64,000 nucleotides of DNA from contig JAJYUA010000010.1 of assembly GCA_021792755.1 (NCBI GenBank), positions 1-64,000 on the forward strand, in the 5' to 3' direction. A program made the position numbers and the translations under genes. The first letter of the stretch is position 1, and every line of letters starts with the position of its first letter. Shown one piece after another: positions 18,919 to 27,796 of this stretch. The stretch is from Pseudomonadota bacterium (lineage in GTDB: Bacteria > Pseudomonadota > Gammaproteobacteria > Steroidobacterales > Steroidobacteraceae). The notes beneath the pieces are model-generated. The model made no database searches and was not told where the DNA came from. It was given only the letters and a program-made list of their open reading frames with translations.

Positions 18919-20772
18919 ATGTCCATTGCCGCACGCGCCCGCCGCGAGGCGCTCTCCGCGCCTCCTTCCGAGCCGCTGACGCTGCGCGGGTTCCTCGGCG
19001 TGTTCCGCTACAGCCGCCGTGCCATCGAGCTGGTCTGGAGCACCAACCGGGCGCTCACCCTCTCGTTTGCCCTGCTGACGCTCGTGGCCGGTGTGCTGCC
19101 GGCTTCCGTGCTCGGTATCGGCTCGCTGATCGTCGACGGCGTCGTCGCCGCTATGCGCAACGCAGGCGCCGGCACCTCGCACGTGATCGAGCTCGTCATC
19201 ATCGAGGGCGTGCTGGTCGCTTCGATCGCCGCCGCCCAACGCGGATTGACCCTGTCCCGCTCGCTGCTGCGCGTTCAGCTCGGGCAGCGCGTCAACGAGA
19301 TGATTCTCGAGAAGGCGCTGACGCTCTCGCTCGGGCAGTTCGAGGATTCGGAGTTCTACGACAAGCTCACCCGGGCGCGCCGCGAGGCCTCGAGCCGGCC
19401 CTTGAGTCTGGTCACCCGGACGTTCGGGCTGGCGCAGAACGCCATCTCGCTGGCGAGCTTCGCCGCGCTGCTGGTGCAATTCTCTCCCTGGGCGGTGCTC
19501 GTGCTGCTGCTCGCGGGTCTGCCGGCATTCGTGGCCGAGGCCAAATTCTCCGGCGATACATTCCGGCTGTTCCGCTGGCGCTCGCCGGAGACGCGCATGC
19601 AGACCTATCTCGAGACGGTGCTCGCCCGGGAGGACTACGCCAAGGAAGTGAAGCTGTACGGGCTCGGGCCGAGGTTGCTCGACAGGTACCGCGGCATCTT
19701 CCACCGGCTGTACCGGGCCGATCGCGCGCTCACCGTACGGCGCGATCTGTGGGGTTTCGCCCTCGGCTTGGTTGCAACATTGTCTCTCTACGCCGCGTAT
19801 GCCTGGATCGCCGTCAGCACCATCAGGCGGGTGATCACCCTCGGGGAGATGACGATGTACGTCGGGGCGTTCCGCCAGGGCCAAACCGCCGTCTCGGCGA
19901 TGCTCTCGGCCGTGGGCGGCATGTACGAAGACAACCTCTACCTCTCGACGCTGTACGAGTATCTGGAGACGCCGGCGCCGTCGCCATCGGGGGGCATGGT
20001 GCGCGGTCCGCAGCCGCAGGACGGCATCCGCTTCGAGGATGTCGGCTTCGTCTACCCGGGCGCGCGGACTGCTGCGCTCGAGCACGTCTCCTTGCATTTG
20101 CCGCCCGGCACCAGCCTGGCGCTGGTCGGGGAGAACGGCTCGGGCAAGACGACGCTCATCAAGCTGCTGACACGGCTGTACGCGCCGACGAGCGGCAGGA
20201 TCCTGCTCGATGGCCGGGATCTCGCCGACTGGGACGAGCAGGCGCTGCGCGGGCGGATCGGGGTGATCTTCCAGGACTTCGCCCGCTACCAGATGCCGGT
20301 CGGAGAGAACATCGGCGCGGGCGATGAGCGCTATTTCGAGGATGAAGCCCGCTGGCGGGAAGCGGCCCGCATGGGCCGCGCCGATAGCTTCATCGAGGCG
20401 CTGCCCGCGGGCTATCACACACAGCTCGGCACGTGGTTCCGGGACGGGCATGAGCTTTCCGGCGGGCAATGGCAAAAAGTGGCCCTGTCGCGGGCTTTCA
20501 TGCGTACCCGTGCGGACGTGCTGGTGCTGGACGAGCCGACCGCCGCCATGGACGCACAGGCGGAAGCCGAGGTGTTCGAGCGTTTCCGCCAGCTCGCTCA
20601 CGAGCGCATCACCATTCTCATCTCGCACCGCTTCTCCACGGTGCGCGTGGCCGACCAGATCGTGGTGCTCGACCATGGCCGCATCCTGGAGCGCGGGAGC
20701 CACGAGGAGCTCATGAGGCTCGATGGCACCTACGCGCGTCTTTTCACGTTGCAGGCGCGCGGGTATCGCTGA
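18919..20772 (+). CDS. ABC-type exporter half-transporter (membrane domain fused to ATPase)
   Basis: This is a single-chain half-transporter working as a homodimer, of the lipid/peptide/drug exporter type. It has about 617 residues. Residues about 30-330 form a six-helix membrane domain. The ATPase domain is C-terminal, with Walker A GENGSGKTT, the Q-loop IFQDFARYQ, the signature LSGGQWQKVALSRAF, Walker B VLVLDEPTAAMD and the H-loop ISHRFSTVR. The start is uncertain: an ATG at 18919 or a TTG at 18883. A GGAGG at 18864-18868 is 14 bases before the TTG. The partner genes give no hint of substrate. Confidence 0.85.
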   Translation: MSIAARARREALSAPPSEPLTLRGFLGVFRYSRRAIELVWSTNRALTLSFALLTLVAGVLPASVLGIGSLIVDGVVAAMRNAGAGTSHVIELVIIEGVLVASIAAAQRGLTLSRSLLRVQLGQRVNEMILEKALTLSLGQFEDSEFYDKLTRARREASSRPLSLVTRTFGLAQNAISLASFAALLVQFSPWAVLVLLLAGLPAFVAEAKFSGDTFRLFRWRSPETRMQTYLETVLAREDYAKEVKLYGLGPRLLDRYRGIFHRLYRADRALTVRRDLWGFALGLVATLSLYAAYAWIAVSTIRRVITLGEMTMYVGAFRQGQTAVSAMLSAVGGMYEDNLYLSTLYEYLETPAPSPSGGMVRGPQPQDGIRFEDVGFVYPGARTAALEHVSLHLPPGTSLALVGENGSGKTTLIKLLTRLYAPTSGRILLDGRDLADWDEQALRGRIGVIFQDFARYQMPVGENIGAGDERYFEDEARWREAARMGRADSFIEALPAGYHTQLGTWFRDGHELSGGQWQKVALSRAFMRTRADVLVLDEPTAAMDAQAEAEVFERFRQLAHERITILISHRFSTVRVADQIVVLDHGRILERGSHEELMRLDGTYARLFTLQARGYR

Positions 20773-20886
20773 TCGAATCTTGAGGACGAAGGACGGATGG
20801 GGAATGATCCGCACGCATTCAGCGCGACGATGGTCGCGGGGATCGCGCCGCGTGCCGATCCATTGGCGCCGGGCGGTGCTTTTGGT

Positions 20887-20903
20887 ATTATTACAACAAT
20901 TAT
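20887..20903 (+). promoter_or_regulatory. GTATTAT-type operator candidate (copy 1)
   Basis: ATTATT-ACAAC-AATTAT forms a near-palindrome preceded by GGT, 41 bp before the acyl-CoA dehydrogenase start, in an AT-rich island inside GC-rich DNA. It aligns with sites at 25152-25168 (opposite strand) and 39569-39585. The shared pattern is GTATTAT, five variable bases, then CA-T-AT. Confidence 0.45.
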
Positions 20904-20943
20904 AAAATACGCCGATCCGGCGGCTGCCGGGGGGGATGAACCG

Positions 20944-22107
20944 ATGGAATTCGCGCTCAACGAAGAACAGCAGCTCATCGTCAAGACGACCGGCGAGTTC
21001 GTGCGCCGGGAGCTCTACCCGCACGAGGCCGAGGTCGAGGAGTCCGGTCATCTGCGCGAGCAGCTGCGGCGGGAGCTCAAGGCCAAAGCCATCGACGCCG
21101 GGCTGTATGCGGCCAACATGCCGGCCGAGGTCGGCGGAGGCGGCCTCGATCCGGTGAGCTGGGTGCTCTATGAGAAGGAGCTCGGGCGCACGAGCTATGC
21201 GCTGCATTACTCCTGCGTCGCGCGTCCCTCGAACATCCTGCTCGCCTGCGAGGGAGAGCAGCGCGAGCGCTACCTGCTGCCGGCGGTGCGCGGCGAGCGC
21301 ACCGAGTGCCTCGCCATGACCGAGCCGGGCGCCGGATCGGACCTGCGCGGCATGAAGACGACGGCGGCCCTGCAGGGCGGGGACCTGGTGCTGAACGGCA
21401 CGAAGCACTTCATCAGCCACGCCGACCACGCCGACTTCGTCATCCTGTTCGCCGCCTCCGGTCAGGAGAGCACGCCGCGCGGCAGCCGCCGCCTCATCAC
21501 CGCGCTGCTCGTCGACATGGGCACGCCGGGGTTCGAGGTCCTGCCGGGCTACCGCAACGTGTCCCACAGAGGCTACACCAACAGCATCCTGAAATTCACC
21601 GATTGCCGGGTGCCGAAGTCGGCGGTGCTCGGGGAGCTGCACAAGGGCTTCGAGGTCGCCAACACCTGGCTCGGCGCGACCCGGCTGCAGGTGGCCGCCA
21701 ACTGCCTGGGACGGGCGGAGCGGGCGCTCGAGCACGCCAAGCAATGGGCGGTGGACCGCGTGCAGTTCGGCCAGAGCATCGGCAAATTCCAGGGCGTGGC
21801 GTTCAAGCTGGCCGACATGGCGGTCGAGCTGCGCGCCGCGGAGCTGCTGACGCTGGAGGCGGCCTGGAAGCTCGGTGAGGGCACGGCGACGGATCTCGAT
21901 CTGTCGATCGCCAAGCTCAAGGCCACCGAGATGCTCGCCATGGTGGCCGACGAGGCGCTGCAGATCCATGGCGGCATGGGCCTGATGAGCGAGCTGCCGC
22001 TCGAGCGCATCTGGCGCGATGCACGGATCGAGCGCATCTGGGACGGCACGAGCGAGGTACAGCGGCACATCATCTCGAGGGCGCTGCTGCGCCCCCTCGG
22101 CGGCTGA
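20944..22107 (+). CDS. Acyl-CoA dehydrogenase (CaiA-like context)
   Basis: This FAD enzyme introduces the alpha-beta double bond into an acyl-CoA. It has 387 residues. Family motifs are AMTEPGAGSDLRGMKTTA (FAD/substrate loop), NGTKHFISHADHADFV, RVQFGQSIGKFQ and the C-terminal LQIHGGMGLMSELPLERIWRDAR. At the position of the catalytic base in medium-chain enzymes (YEGTSEIQ) this protein has WDGTSEVQ, so Asp replaces Glu. The ATG at 20944 is preceded by a run of G at 20931-20935 that can serve as ribosome site. The gene converges with a CaiD-like hydratase and CoA ligase. Together these suggest oxidation of a CoA-activated betaine such as gamma-butyrobetainyl-CoA; that substrate is an inference. 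Confidence 0.85.
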   Translation: MEFALNEEQQLIVKTTGEFVRRELYPHEAEVEESGHLREQLRRELKAKAIDAGLYAANMPAEVGGGGLDPVSWVLYEKELGRTSYALHYSCVARPSNILLACEGEQRERYLLPAVRGERTECLAMTEPGAGSDLRGMKTTAALQGGDLVLNGTKHFISHADHADFVILFAASGQESTPRGSRRLITALLVDMGTPGFEVLPGYRNVSHRGYTNSILKFTDCRVPKSAVLGELHKGFEVANTWLGATRLQVAANCLGRAERALEHAKQWAVDRVQFGQSIGKFQGVAFKLADMAVELRAAELLTLEAAWKLGEGTATDLDLSIAKLKATEMLAMVADEALQIHGGMGLMSELPLERIWRDARIERIWDGTSEVQRHIISRALLRPLGG

Positions 22108-22170
22108 CCGTGGCCCCATATCGCAGGCACGGCGCAGGCGCAGGGACGTGCCCGCCGCCGGAGGTGGCGA

Positions 22171-22204
22171 GCGGCGCGCAAAAACCACGCTTTTTGGGCG
22201 CCGC
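22171..22204. terminator. Bidirectional terminator between convergent genes
   Basis: There is a strong stem-loop: GCGGCGC and AAAAA on the left pair with TTTTT and GCGCCGC on the right, around a six-base loop, with one internal mismatch. It lies between the acyl-CoA dehydrogenase and hydratase stop codons, and because of the A/T arms it can work in both directions. Confidence 0.75.
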
Positions 22205-22249
22205 CGCGCTGGGCCGGGCACGATGCCCGGAGCCAGCGCGTCAAATGAG

Positions 22250-23041
22250 TCAGCAACCTTTCCAGGCCGGCTTGCGCTTCTCGGCGAACGCCCGGGCCCC
22301 CTCCTTGAGGTCCTCCGAGCGAATGACCCGCTGAACGGCCTCCAGGCTGTCGTGCAGCTCGAACGCCTGGTGCTCGGGGATCATCTCGGTATGGCGCAGG
22401 AGCTGTTTGATCGCCGGGAACAGCAGAGGCGGGCCGTCGGCGAGCTGCCGGGCGATCTCGCGCGCCTTGGCGAGCGCCTCCCCGCGCGGCACGACATGAT
22501 TGGCGAGTCCCCAGTGCTTGGCTTCGGCGGCATCCATCCATCGGCCCGTCATCAGGAACTCGACCGCGACGTGGTAGGGAATCCGCCGTCGCAGCTTGAT
22601 CGTGCCGGCGTCCGCCAGGACGCCAACGTTGATCTCCGGCAACGCGAAGCGGGCGTGCTCTTCCATCACGATGATGTCGCAGCCGAGGGCGATCTCGAAG
22701 CCGCCGCCGCAGGCGATGCCGTTGATCGCGGCGATGACGGGCTTGTCGAGATTGCGCGGATAGTTGAGGCCGCCGAACCCGCCGCTGCCCCAGTCCTCAT
22801 CGGAGCGCTCCCCGTCCGCGGCAGCCTTGAGGTCCCAGCCGGGGCAGAAGAACCGGTCGCCGGCGCCGGTGACGATCGCGATGCGCAGCGCGGGGTCGTC
22901 GCGGAAGGCGCTGAACACCTCGTTCAGCCGCCGGCTGGCGGCAAGGTTGATCGCATTCGCTTTGGGCCGATCGATCCATACTTCGATGACCGCGCCGTCC
23001 GTGACGGTGCGAATGCCGTCTGTCTCGCTGATGTTCGACAT
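22250..23041 (-). CDS. Enoyl-CoA hydratase/isomerase, CaiD-like (crotonobetainyl-CoA hydratase type)
   Basis: This crotonase-fold hydratase has 263 residues, the same size as E. coli CaiD. Many blocks match CaiD from memory: WIDRPKANAI, FRDDPALRIAIVTGAGDRFF, GWDLKAAADGE, GGFGGL, LDKPVIAAINGIACGGGFE, ARFALPE and FAEKRKPAWKG. The two catalytic Glu (GGGFE and ALPE) are kept. CaiD interconverts crotonobetainyl-CoA and carnitinyl-CoA. A GGAG sits eight bases before the ATG, one base after the upstream CoA-ligase stop, so the two genes are co-transcribed. The similarity makes a carnitine/butyrobetaine role likely but does not prove the substrate. Confidence 0.85.
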   Translation of the reverse strand: MSNISETDGIRTVTDGAVIEVWIDRPKANAINLAASRRLNEVFSAFRDDPALRIAIVTGAGDRFFCPGWDLKAAADGERSDEDWGSGGFGGLNYPRNLDKPVIAAINGIACGGGFEIALGCDIIVMEEHARFALPEINVGVLADAGTIKLRRRIPYHVAVEFLMTGRWMDAAEAKHWGLANHVVPRGEALAKAREIARQLADGPPLLFPAIKQLLRHTEMIPEHQAFELHDSLEAVQRVIRSEDLKEGARAFAEKRKPAWKGC

Positions 23042-23042
23042 G

Positions 23043-25127
23043 TCAGGGCTCCTCGGTGAGGCGGACCAATGCGTCCACCGCGACGGCGCCGCGGCCGGCC
23101 GGGCGCACGATGACCGGATTGAGATCGAGCTCGATCAAGCGATCGCGGCTGTCCCGAGCATAGCGCGCGCACCCGAGGGCGGCCTGGACCAGCGCCGGGA
23201 TGTCCCCCGGGGGGGCGCCGCGAAAGCCGCCGAGAAGCTTTGCCACGGCGAGTGAGGCGATCGCGCGCTCGATGTGCGCGGCCGTGAAGGGCGGCAGCAG
23301 AATCACGGTGTCTTTGAGCAGCTCGGTGAGGACGCCGCCGGCGCCGAGCACGAGCAGCTGGCCGAACTGGGCGTCGGTCTTGATGCCGATCAGGATCTCG
23401 GCGACTGCGTCGGTGATCATCTGCTCGACGAGCAGCCGGTCGGACAGCCGCGACAAGCGGGCGGCCGCGGCATCGGCTTCGGCGGGCGTACGCACGTTGA
23501 GCACTACGCCTCCGACATCGGACTTGTGCTCGAGCCCCGGTCCTGCGACCTTGATGACGACCGGAAAGCCGATGTCGGCCGCGGCGTCGGCCGTGTCCGC
23601 GGGCGCTACGAGCCGCGACGCCGGCACCGGCACCCCGCAGGCCGCGAGTGCCGCCTTGCCCTGGTATTCGGTCAGCGTGCGCGTCCGCGGCGCACCCGCG
23701 GGGGCATGCGGCGGTGTATCGCGCCGGGGCTTGAGCAGTTCCACCCGTCCCCCGCAGTGCCACGCCTCGCCGATCCGCGCGGCGAGATCGAGAGCTTCGA
23801 GCGCTTCGCGCTGACCCTGAAGCGGCGCGATCCCCGCGGCGAGGCACCGGAGGCGCACTTGCGCAGGGAGGGATTCCGGCAGAGAACTGACGAGCGCGGT
23901 GCGCGCCTGCGTTTCTTTCGAGGCCGCCTCGAACTCCTCGATCACCGCGAGGTAGCTTGCCGCGTCCGCCTCCTGCGCCGGCGGACAGTCGATGAGCAGA
24001 CCCACCGCGTCGTATCCGGCGCCCTGCGCGATCGAAAAAAGCGATCGCAGCCGCGGCCGGTCGAACCAGATGTGGGTGTGGAAATCGAATGGATTCGACA
24101 GGGTGACGCGATCCGTCAGCAATGTGCCCAACTGCCCGGCCTGCTGTGAGGGAAGGGGCGGGAAGCGCAGCTGAAGTCCGCGGGCCGTGTCCGCGGCCAT
24201 CGCGGTATCACCGCCCGATGCGCCCATGAGCAACAGCCGGTGTCCGGGCAGCGGTCCTCCGGCATGCAGCACCTTCAGGGTTTCGCACAGCGTGGCGAGG
24301 GTGTCGCAGCGGGCAATGCCGATCTGGCGGCAGAACGCATCGAAGGCGGCGTCCGAGCCGGCGAGCGAGCCGGTATGGCTGTGCACGGTGCGCGAGGCGG
24401 CCTCGGTGCGGCCGGTCTTGACCAAGGCAAGGGGCTTGCCGGCCCGCCTCGCCTGGTCTATGGCGAGGGCGAAGCGCTCGGCATCCTTGATGCCCTCCAC
24501 GTACAGTCCGAACGCCGTGACCCGCTCGTCCTGCGCGAGCGCTTCGATCAGATCCTCCACGGCGATGCGCTCCTGATTGCCCACCGTGAGTACGTAGCCG
24601 ATCGGCAGCGAGCGGCGGTTGAAGAGCAGATCGAGCGCGATCGTGCCGCTCTGGCAGATCAGCGCCACGCCGCGCTGCGGCGGGACGCCGACCACCTGGT
24701 CCGGCCAAAGCGCCGCCCGATCGAAGAAATTGATGAAGCCGTAACAGTTGGGGCCGAGATACGGCAGGGCGCCGGCGGCGCCGGCGAGCTCGCCGGCGAG
24801 ACGCCGGCCCTCCACGGCGCCGGTCTCCGAGAAGCCCGAAGCGAAACAGACGAATCCGCCGGCGCCCCGGCGCGCGAGCGCCGCCGTGATGGCGGGCGCT
24901 TCGCGCGCCGGGGCGGCGATGAACGTCGCATCGGGACTTCCCGGCAACTCCTCGATCGAGCGGTAGTAGCGCTGCTCGGTGCTCGATGGGCGGCGCGGGT
25001 GAACGCGCCACACCTCCCCGCGATAGCCGATGGCACGGCACGCTGCGGCGGCCGCATCCGCCCAGACTCCGCCGCAGAGCGCGACGGTTCGCGGCGCCAG
25101 GAGGCGCTCCATCGCGCCGTCGATCAT
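23043..25127 (-). CDS. Acyl-CoA ligase, ADP(NDP)-forming (acetyl-CoA synthetase/Pat-type domain order)
   Basis: The protein has about 694 residues with the fused alpha-beta architecture of ADP-forming acyl-CoA synthetases. The N-terminal CoA-binding Rossmann part contains YLGPNCYGFINF. Succinyl-CoA-ligase-like domains include GVALICQSGTIALDLL and the phospho-His region HSHTGSLAGSDAAFDAF. The C-terminal ATP-grasp domain includes GFPVVIKVAGPGLEHKSDVGGV and LIELDLNPVIV. It probably activates the carboxylate used by the co-transcribed CaiD-like hydratase and the nearby dehydrogenase, replacing the AMP-forming ligase CaiC or transferase CaiB. The start is the ATG at 25127; a GTG at 25142 is possible. 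Confidence 0.8.
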   Translation of the reverse strand: MIDGAMERLLAPRTVALCGGVWADAAAAACRAIGYRGEVWRVHPRRPSSTEQRYYRSIEELPGSPDATFIAAPAREAPAITAALARRGAGGFVCFASGFSETGAVEGRRLAGELAGAAGALPYLGPNCYGFINFFDRAALWPDQVVGVPPQRGVALICQSGTIALDLLFNRRSLPIGYVLTVGNQERIAVEDLIEALAQDERVTAFGLYVEGIKDAERFALAIDQARRAGKPLALVKTGRTEAASRTVHSHTGSLAGSDAAFDAFCRQIGIARCDTLATLCETLKVLHAGGPLPGHRLLLMGASGGDTAMAADTARGLQLRFPPLPSQQAGQLGTLLTDRVTLSNPFDFHTHIWFDRPRLRSLFSIAQGAGYDAVGLLIDCPPAQEADAASYLAVIEEFEAASKETQARTALVSSLPESLPAQVRLRCLAAGIAPLQGQREALEALDLAARIGEAWHCGGRVELLKPRRDTPPHAPAGAPRTRTLTEYQGKAALAACGVPVPASRLVAPADTADAAADIGFPVVIKVAGPGLEHKSDVGGVVLNVRTPAEADAAAARLSRLSDRLLVEQMITDAVAEILIGIKTDAQFGQLLVLGAGGVLTELLKDTVILLPPFTAAHIERAIASLAVAKLLGGFRGAPPGDIPALVQAALGCARYARDSRDRLIELDLNPVIVRPAGRGAVAVDALVRLTEEP

Positions 25128-25151
25128 GATACGAGCTCGCACTATTTAAAC

Positions 25152-25168
25152 ATTATTGTGATAATAAT
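25152..25168 (-). promoter_or_regulatory. GTATTAT-type operator candidate (copy 2), divergent promoter
   Basis: This is a perfect inverted repeat ATTATT-GTGAT-AATAAT, read on the minus strand as GTATTATTATCACAATAAT. It lies between the divergent CoA ligase and aldehyde dehydrogenase genes and could control both. It matches the sites at 20887 and 39569. Confidence 0.5.
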
Positions 25169-25213
25169 ACAATACGACGCCAAAGCGCGGCAAGACCCGT
25201 GGGGGAGGCTGAC

Positions 25214-26638
25214 ATGCACGAGCGGTTGCTGATCGATGGGCGCCTGGTCGCGGGCGAGGGCGCCGAGGAGACCATCCTCGATCCGGCGAGCGGCGAGCGC
25301 CTCGCCGTCATATCCGGCGCGAGCGTCGGGCAGGTGAATGCGGCGGTCATGGCGGCCGAGCGGGCTTTCGAGACTTGGCGGGCCGTGGCGCCGAGGGAGC
25401 GGGCGGCGCGCCTGCTCGCCATCGCCGCGCATGTCGAGAGCGAGGCGGCGCAGTATGCCGAGTTCGAGTCCCGCAACACCGGCAAGCCGCTTGCGGCCGT
25501 GCTGGCCGATGAGATTCCCGCCATCGCGGATGTCTTTCGCTTCTTCGCCGGCGCCTGCCGCAGCCCGCACGGCATCGCCGCGGGTGAATACCAGCCGGGG
25601 TGCACGAGCCTCATCCGCCGCGATCCGGTGGGGGTCGTGGCCGCGATAGCCCCGTGGAATTACCCTTTGATGATGGCGGCGTGGAAGCTGGCGCCGCCGC
25701 TCGCCGCCGGCAACACCGTGGTCTTGAAGCCGTCCGAGCAGACCCCGCTCACCGCGCTGAAGCTCGCGGAGGCGCTCGCGGAGCATTTGCCCGCCGGCGT
25801 CGTCAATGTCGTGGCCGGACGCGGCGACCCGGTGGGGAGTCTCCTTGCCGCGCATCCGCGCGTGCGCATGGTATCGCTGACGGGAGATGTGGGGACCGGG
25901 CAGAAGGTGCTGGCCGCGGCCGCCGGAAACTTGAAGCGCACCCACCTCGAGCTCGGCGGCAAGGCTCCTGTGCTGGTGTTCGACGATGCCGACCTGGAGC
26001 TCGTCGTGGCGGGCGTACGCACCTTCGGCTATTACAATGCGGGCCAGGACTGCACGGCGGCTTGCCGCCTCTACGCCGGTTCCCGGATTCATGACCGCCT
26101 CGTCTCCGATCTCACGAGCGCGGTGCGCACCATCAAAATGGGCACCCAGCGCGAGGGGGGCGTGGAGATGGGGCCGCTGATCTCGGCGGCGCAGCGCGAG
26201 CGGGTGGCGGGATTCGTCGCGCGCGCGGCGGCGGTGCCTCATATCGAGGTCACCACGGGCGGCCGGCCCCGCCCCGGCACCGGCTTCTTCTACGAGCCGA
26301 CCATCGTCGCGGGTGCGCGCCAGGATGATGAGATCGTGCAGCGGGAGGTGTTCGGGCCGGTGATTTCCGTGACCCGCTTCGAGGATGCCGAGCAGGCGCT
26401 CGCCATGGCGAACGATTGCGAATACGGCCTCGCCTCCTCGATCTGGACCCGTGACGTGTCGCTCGCAATGCGGGTCGCCGCCGGGCTGCAGTACGGTGTC
26501 ACTTGGGTCAATACCCACTTCTCGACCGTGAGCGAGATGCCCCACGGAGGCTTCAAGCGCTCCGGCTATGGCAAGGACCTCTCCGTGTACGCTCTCGAGG
26601 ACTACACTGTCTCTCGCCACATCATGGTCCGGCAGTGA
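25214..26638 (+). CDS. Aldehyde dehydrogenase, gamma-aminobutyraldehyde / trimethylaminobutyraldehyde type
   Basis: This NAD(P)-dependent aldehyde dehydrogenase has 474 residues. The active-site residues are Glu246 (LELGGKAP) and Cys280 ([11 protein letters not shown]). Cofactor-binding and family motifs are [31 protein letters not shown] and EVFGPVISV. The overall pattern ([30 protein letters not shown]) is that of PatD/YdcW-type gamma-aminobutyraldehyde dehydrogenases, the group that includes 4-trimethylaminobutyraldehyde dehydrogenases. The start is set by GGGGGAGG five bases before the ATG at 25214. It is followed 24 bp later by a PotF-like binding protein, linking uptake and oxidation of an amine-derived aldehyde. 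Confidence 0.88.
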   Translation: MHERLLIDGRLVAGEGAEETILDPASGERLAVISGASVGQVNAAVMAAERAFETWRAVAPRERAARLLAIAAHVESEAAQYAEFESRNTGKPLAAVLADEIPAIADVFRFFAGACRSPHGIAAGEYQPGCTSLIRRDPVGVVAAIAPWNYPLMMAAWKLAPPLAAGNTVVLKPSEQTPLTALKLAEALAEHLPAGVVNVVAGRGDPVGSLLAAHPRVRMVSLTGDVGTGQKVLAAAAGNLKRTHLELGGKAPVLVFDDADLELVVAGVRTFGYYNAGQDCTAACRLYAGSRIHDRLVSDLTSAVRTIKMGTQREGGVEMGPLISAAQRERVAGFVARAAAVPHIEVTTGGRPRPGTGFFYEPTIVAGARQDDEIVQREVFGPVISVTRFEDAEQALAMANDCEYGLASSIWTRDVSLAMRVAAGLQYGVTWVNTHFSTVSEMPHGGFKRSGYGKDLSVYALEDYTVSRHIMVRQ

Positions 26639-26662
26639 CGCACGGCCCCCGGGAGTCCGCCC

Positions 26663-27796
26663 ATGCGCATGAGCCTGAAATCGACCGCCGCCGGGTGCGC
26701 GCGCGCAGCGCTGCTGCTTGTCGCGACAGCGGGGCTGAGCGCCTGCGGGCGCACCTCCTCGAAGCCGCCCCGCCAGCGGGTGCTCTACGTCTACAACTGG
26801 GCGGACTACATCGGCAAGGACACGGTGCGCGACTTCGAAGCCAAGACCGGCATCCGCGTGATCTACGATACCTACCCCTCCTCCCAGACCGAGGAGGCAA
26901 GGCTGCTCGCGGGCGACTCGGGTTACGACGTGGTCACCACATCGATGGATTACTTCGCCCGGCAGATCAAGGCCGGAGCCTACGAGCCGCTCGATAAGGC
27001 GAAACTCACCAATTGGAAGAACCTCGATCAGCGCGCGCTCGCCATCGAAGCCAAGGCCGACCCCGGCAACCGCTACGCCGCGCCGTACATGCACGCCATC
27101 AACGGCTTTGCCTACAACGTCGATGAGATCCGCGCCCGCCTGCCCGATGCCCCGACCGACAGCCTGCAGATGCTGTTCAATCCGCAGGTGGTCAAGCATT
27201 TCGCGGGCTGCGGCGTGTCGTTTCTCAACTCGCCGGAGAACGTGCTGCAGCTCGCGCTCAAGTACCTGCACCTCGATCCGAACACGACCCGCAGGCGGGA
27301 CTATCTGCGCGCGGAGAAGCTGCTGATGGCGGTGCGGCCCTACATCCGCGCGTTCGATTCGAGCCAGTACATGAGCGGCCTGATCAACGGCGACTACTGC
27401 ATCGCCATGTCCTATTCGGGCGATTTCGCGGTGGCCGAAGCGCGCGCGCGCGCCGCGGGCCTTCACGTGCCCCTCGCCTTCACGGTGCCCATCGAGGGCG
27501 CCAATCTGTCGTACGACGCATGGCTCATCCCCGCCGGGGCGCCTCACCGGCGCGCGGCGCTTCAGTGGATCAACTACCTGCTCGAGCCTCGCGTCATTGC
27601 CTCGATCACCAACCAGATCTATTACGGCAACGACAACCGGGCGGCTGATCGCTATGTCGATCCGTCGATCCTGCATAATCCGAACATCTATCCTACGCGG
27701 CAAATGGAGGCGAGGCTCTACGAGTCGAAGCCGGCGTCCGCGAAGCTCGAGCGCCTGCGCACCCGCATCTGGATGCGCGTCACGACGGGGATCTGA
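26663..27796 (+). CDS. potF: Polyamine/quaternary-amine ABC transporter substrate-binding lipoprotein (PotF/PotD family)
   Basis: This periplasmic ligand-binding component has 377 residues. It carries a lipoprotein signal (LLLVATAGLSAC, lipidated Cys28). The PotD/PotF start of the mature fold is clear (VLYVYNWADYIGKDTVRDFEAKTG), with later family blocks YDVVTTSMDYFARQ and LSYDAWLIPAGAPH. The ligand may be a polyamine or a methylated derivative; the genes around it favour the latter. It is 24 bp after the aldehyde dehydrogenase on the same strand. Its matching permeases are on the opposite strand, convergent and overlapping by 17 bp, and its ATPase is 10 kb away. Confidence 0.88.
   Translation: MRMSLKSTAAGCARAALLLVATAGLSACGRTSSKPPRQRVLYVYNWADYIGKDTVRDFEAKTGIRVIYDTYPSSQTEEARLLAGDSGYDVVTTSMDYFARQIKAGAYEPLDKAKLTNWKNLDQRALAIEAKADPGNRYAAPYMHAINGFAYNVDEIRARLPDAPTDSLQMLFNPQVVKHFAGCGVSFLNSPENVLQLALKYLHLDPNTTRRRDYLRAEKLLMAVRPYIRAFDSSQYMSGLINGDYCIAMSYSGDFAVAEARARAAGLHVPLAFTVPIEGANLSYDAWLIPAGAPHRRAALQWINYLLEPRVIASITNQIYYGNDNRAADRYVDPSILHNPNIYPTRQMEARLYESKPASAKLERLRTRIWMRVTTGI

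Noticed and set aside
18892-22221. Minus-strand open frame of over 1,100 codons opposite the ABC transporter and acyl-CoA dehydrogenase
   Set aside because: It is the antisense shadow of two well-supported genes, with His/Arg/Glu-rich composition and no domain.
22250-23041. Naming the hydratase caiD outright
   Set aside because: Block similarity to CaiD is strong from memory, but no alignment could be run and CaiA/B/C partners are not all present.
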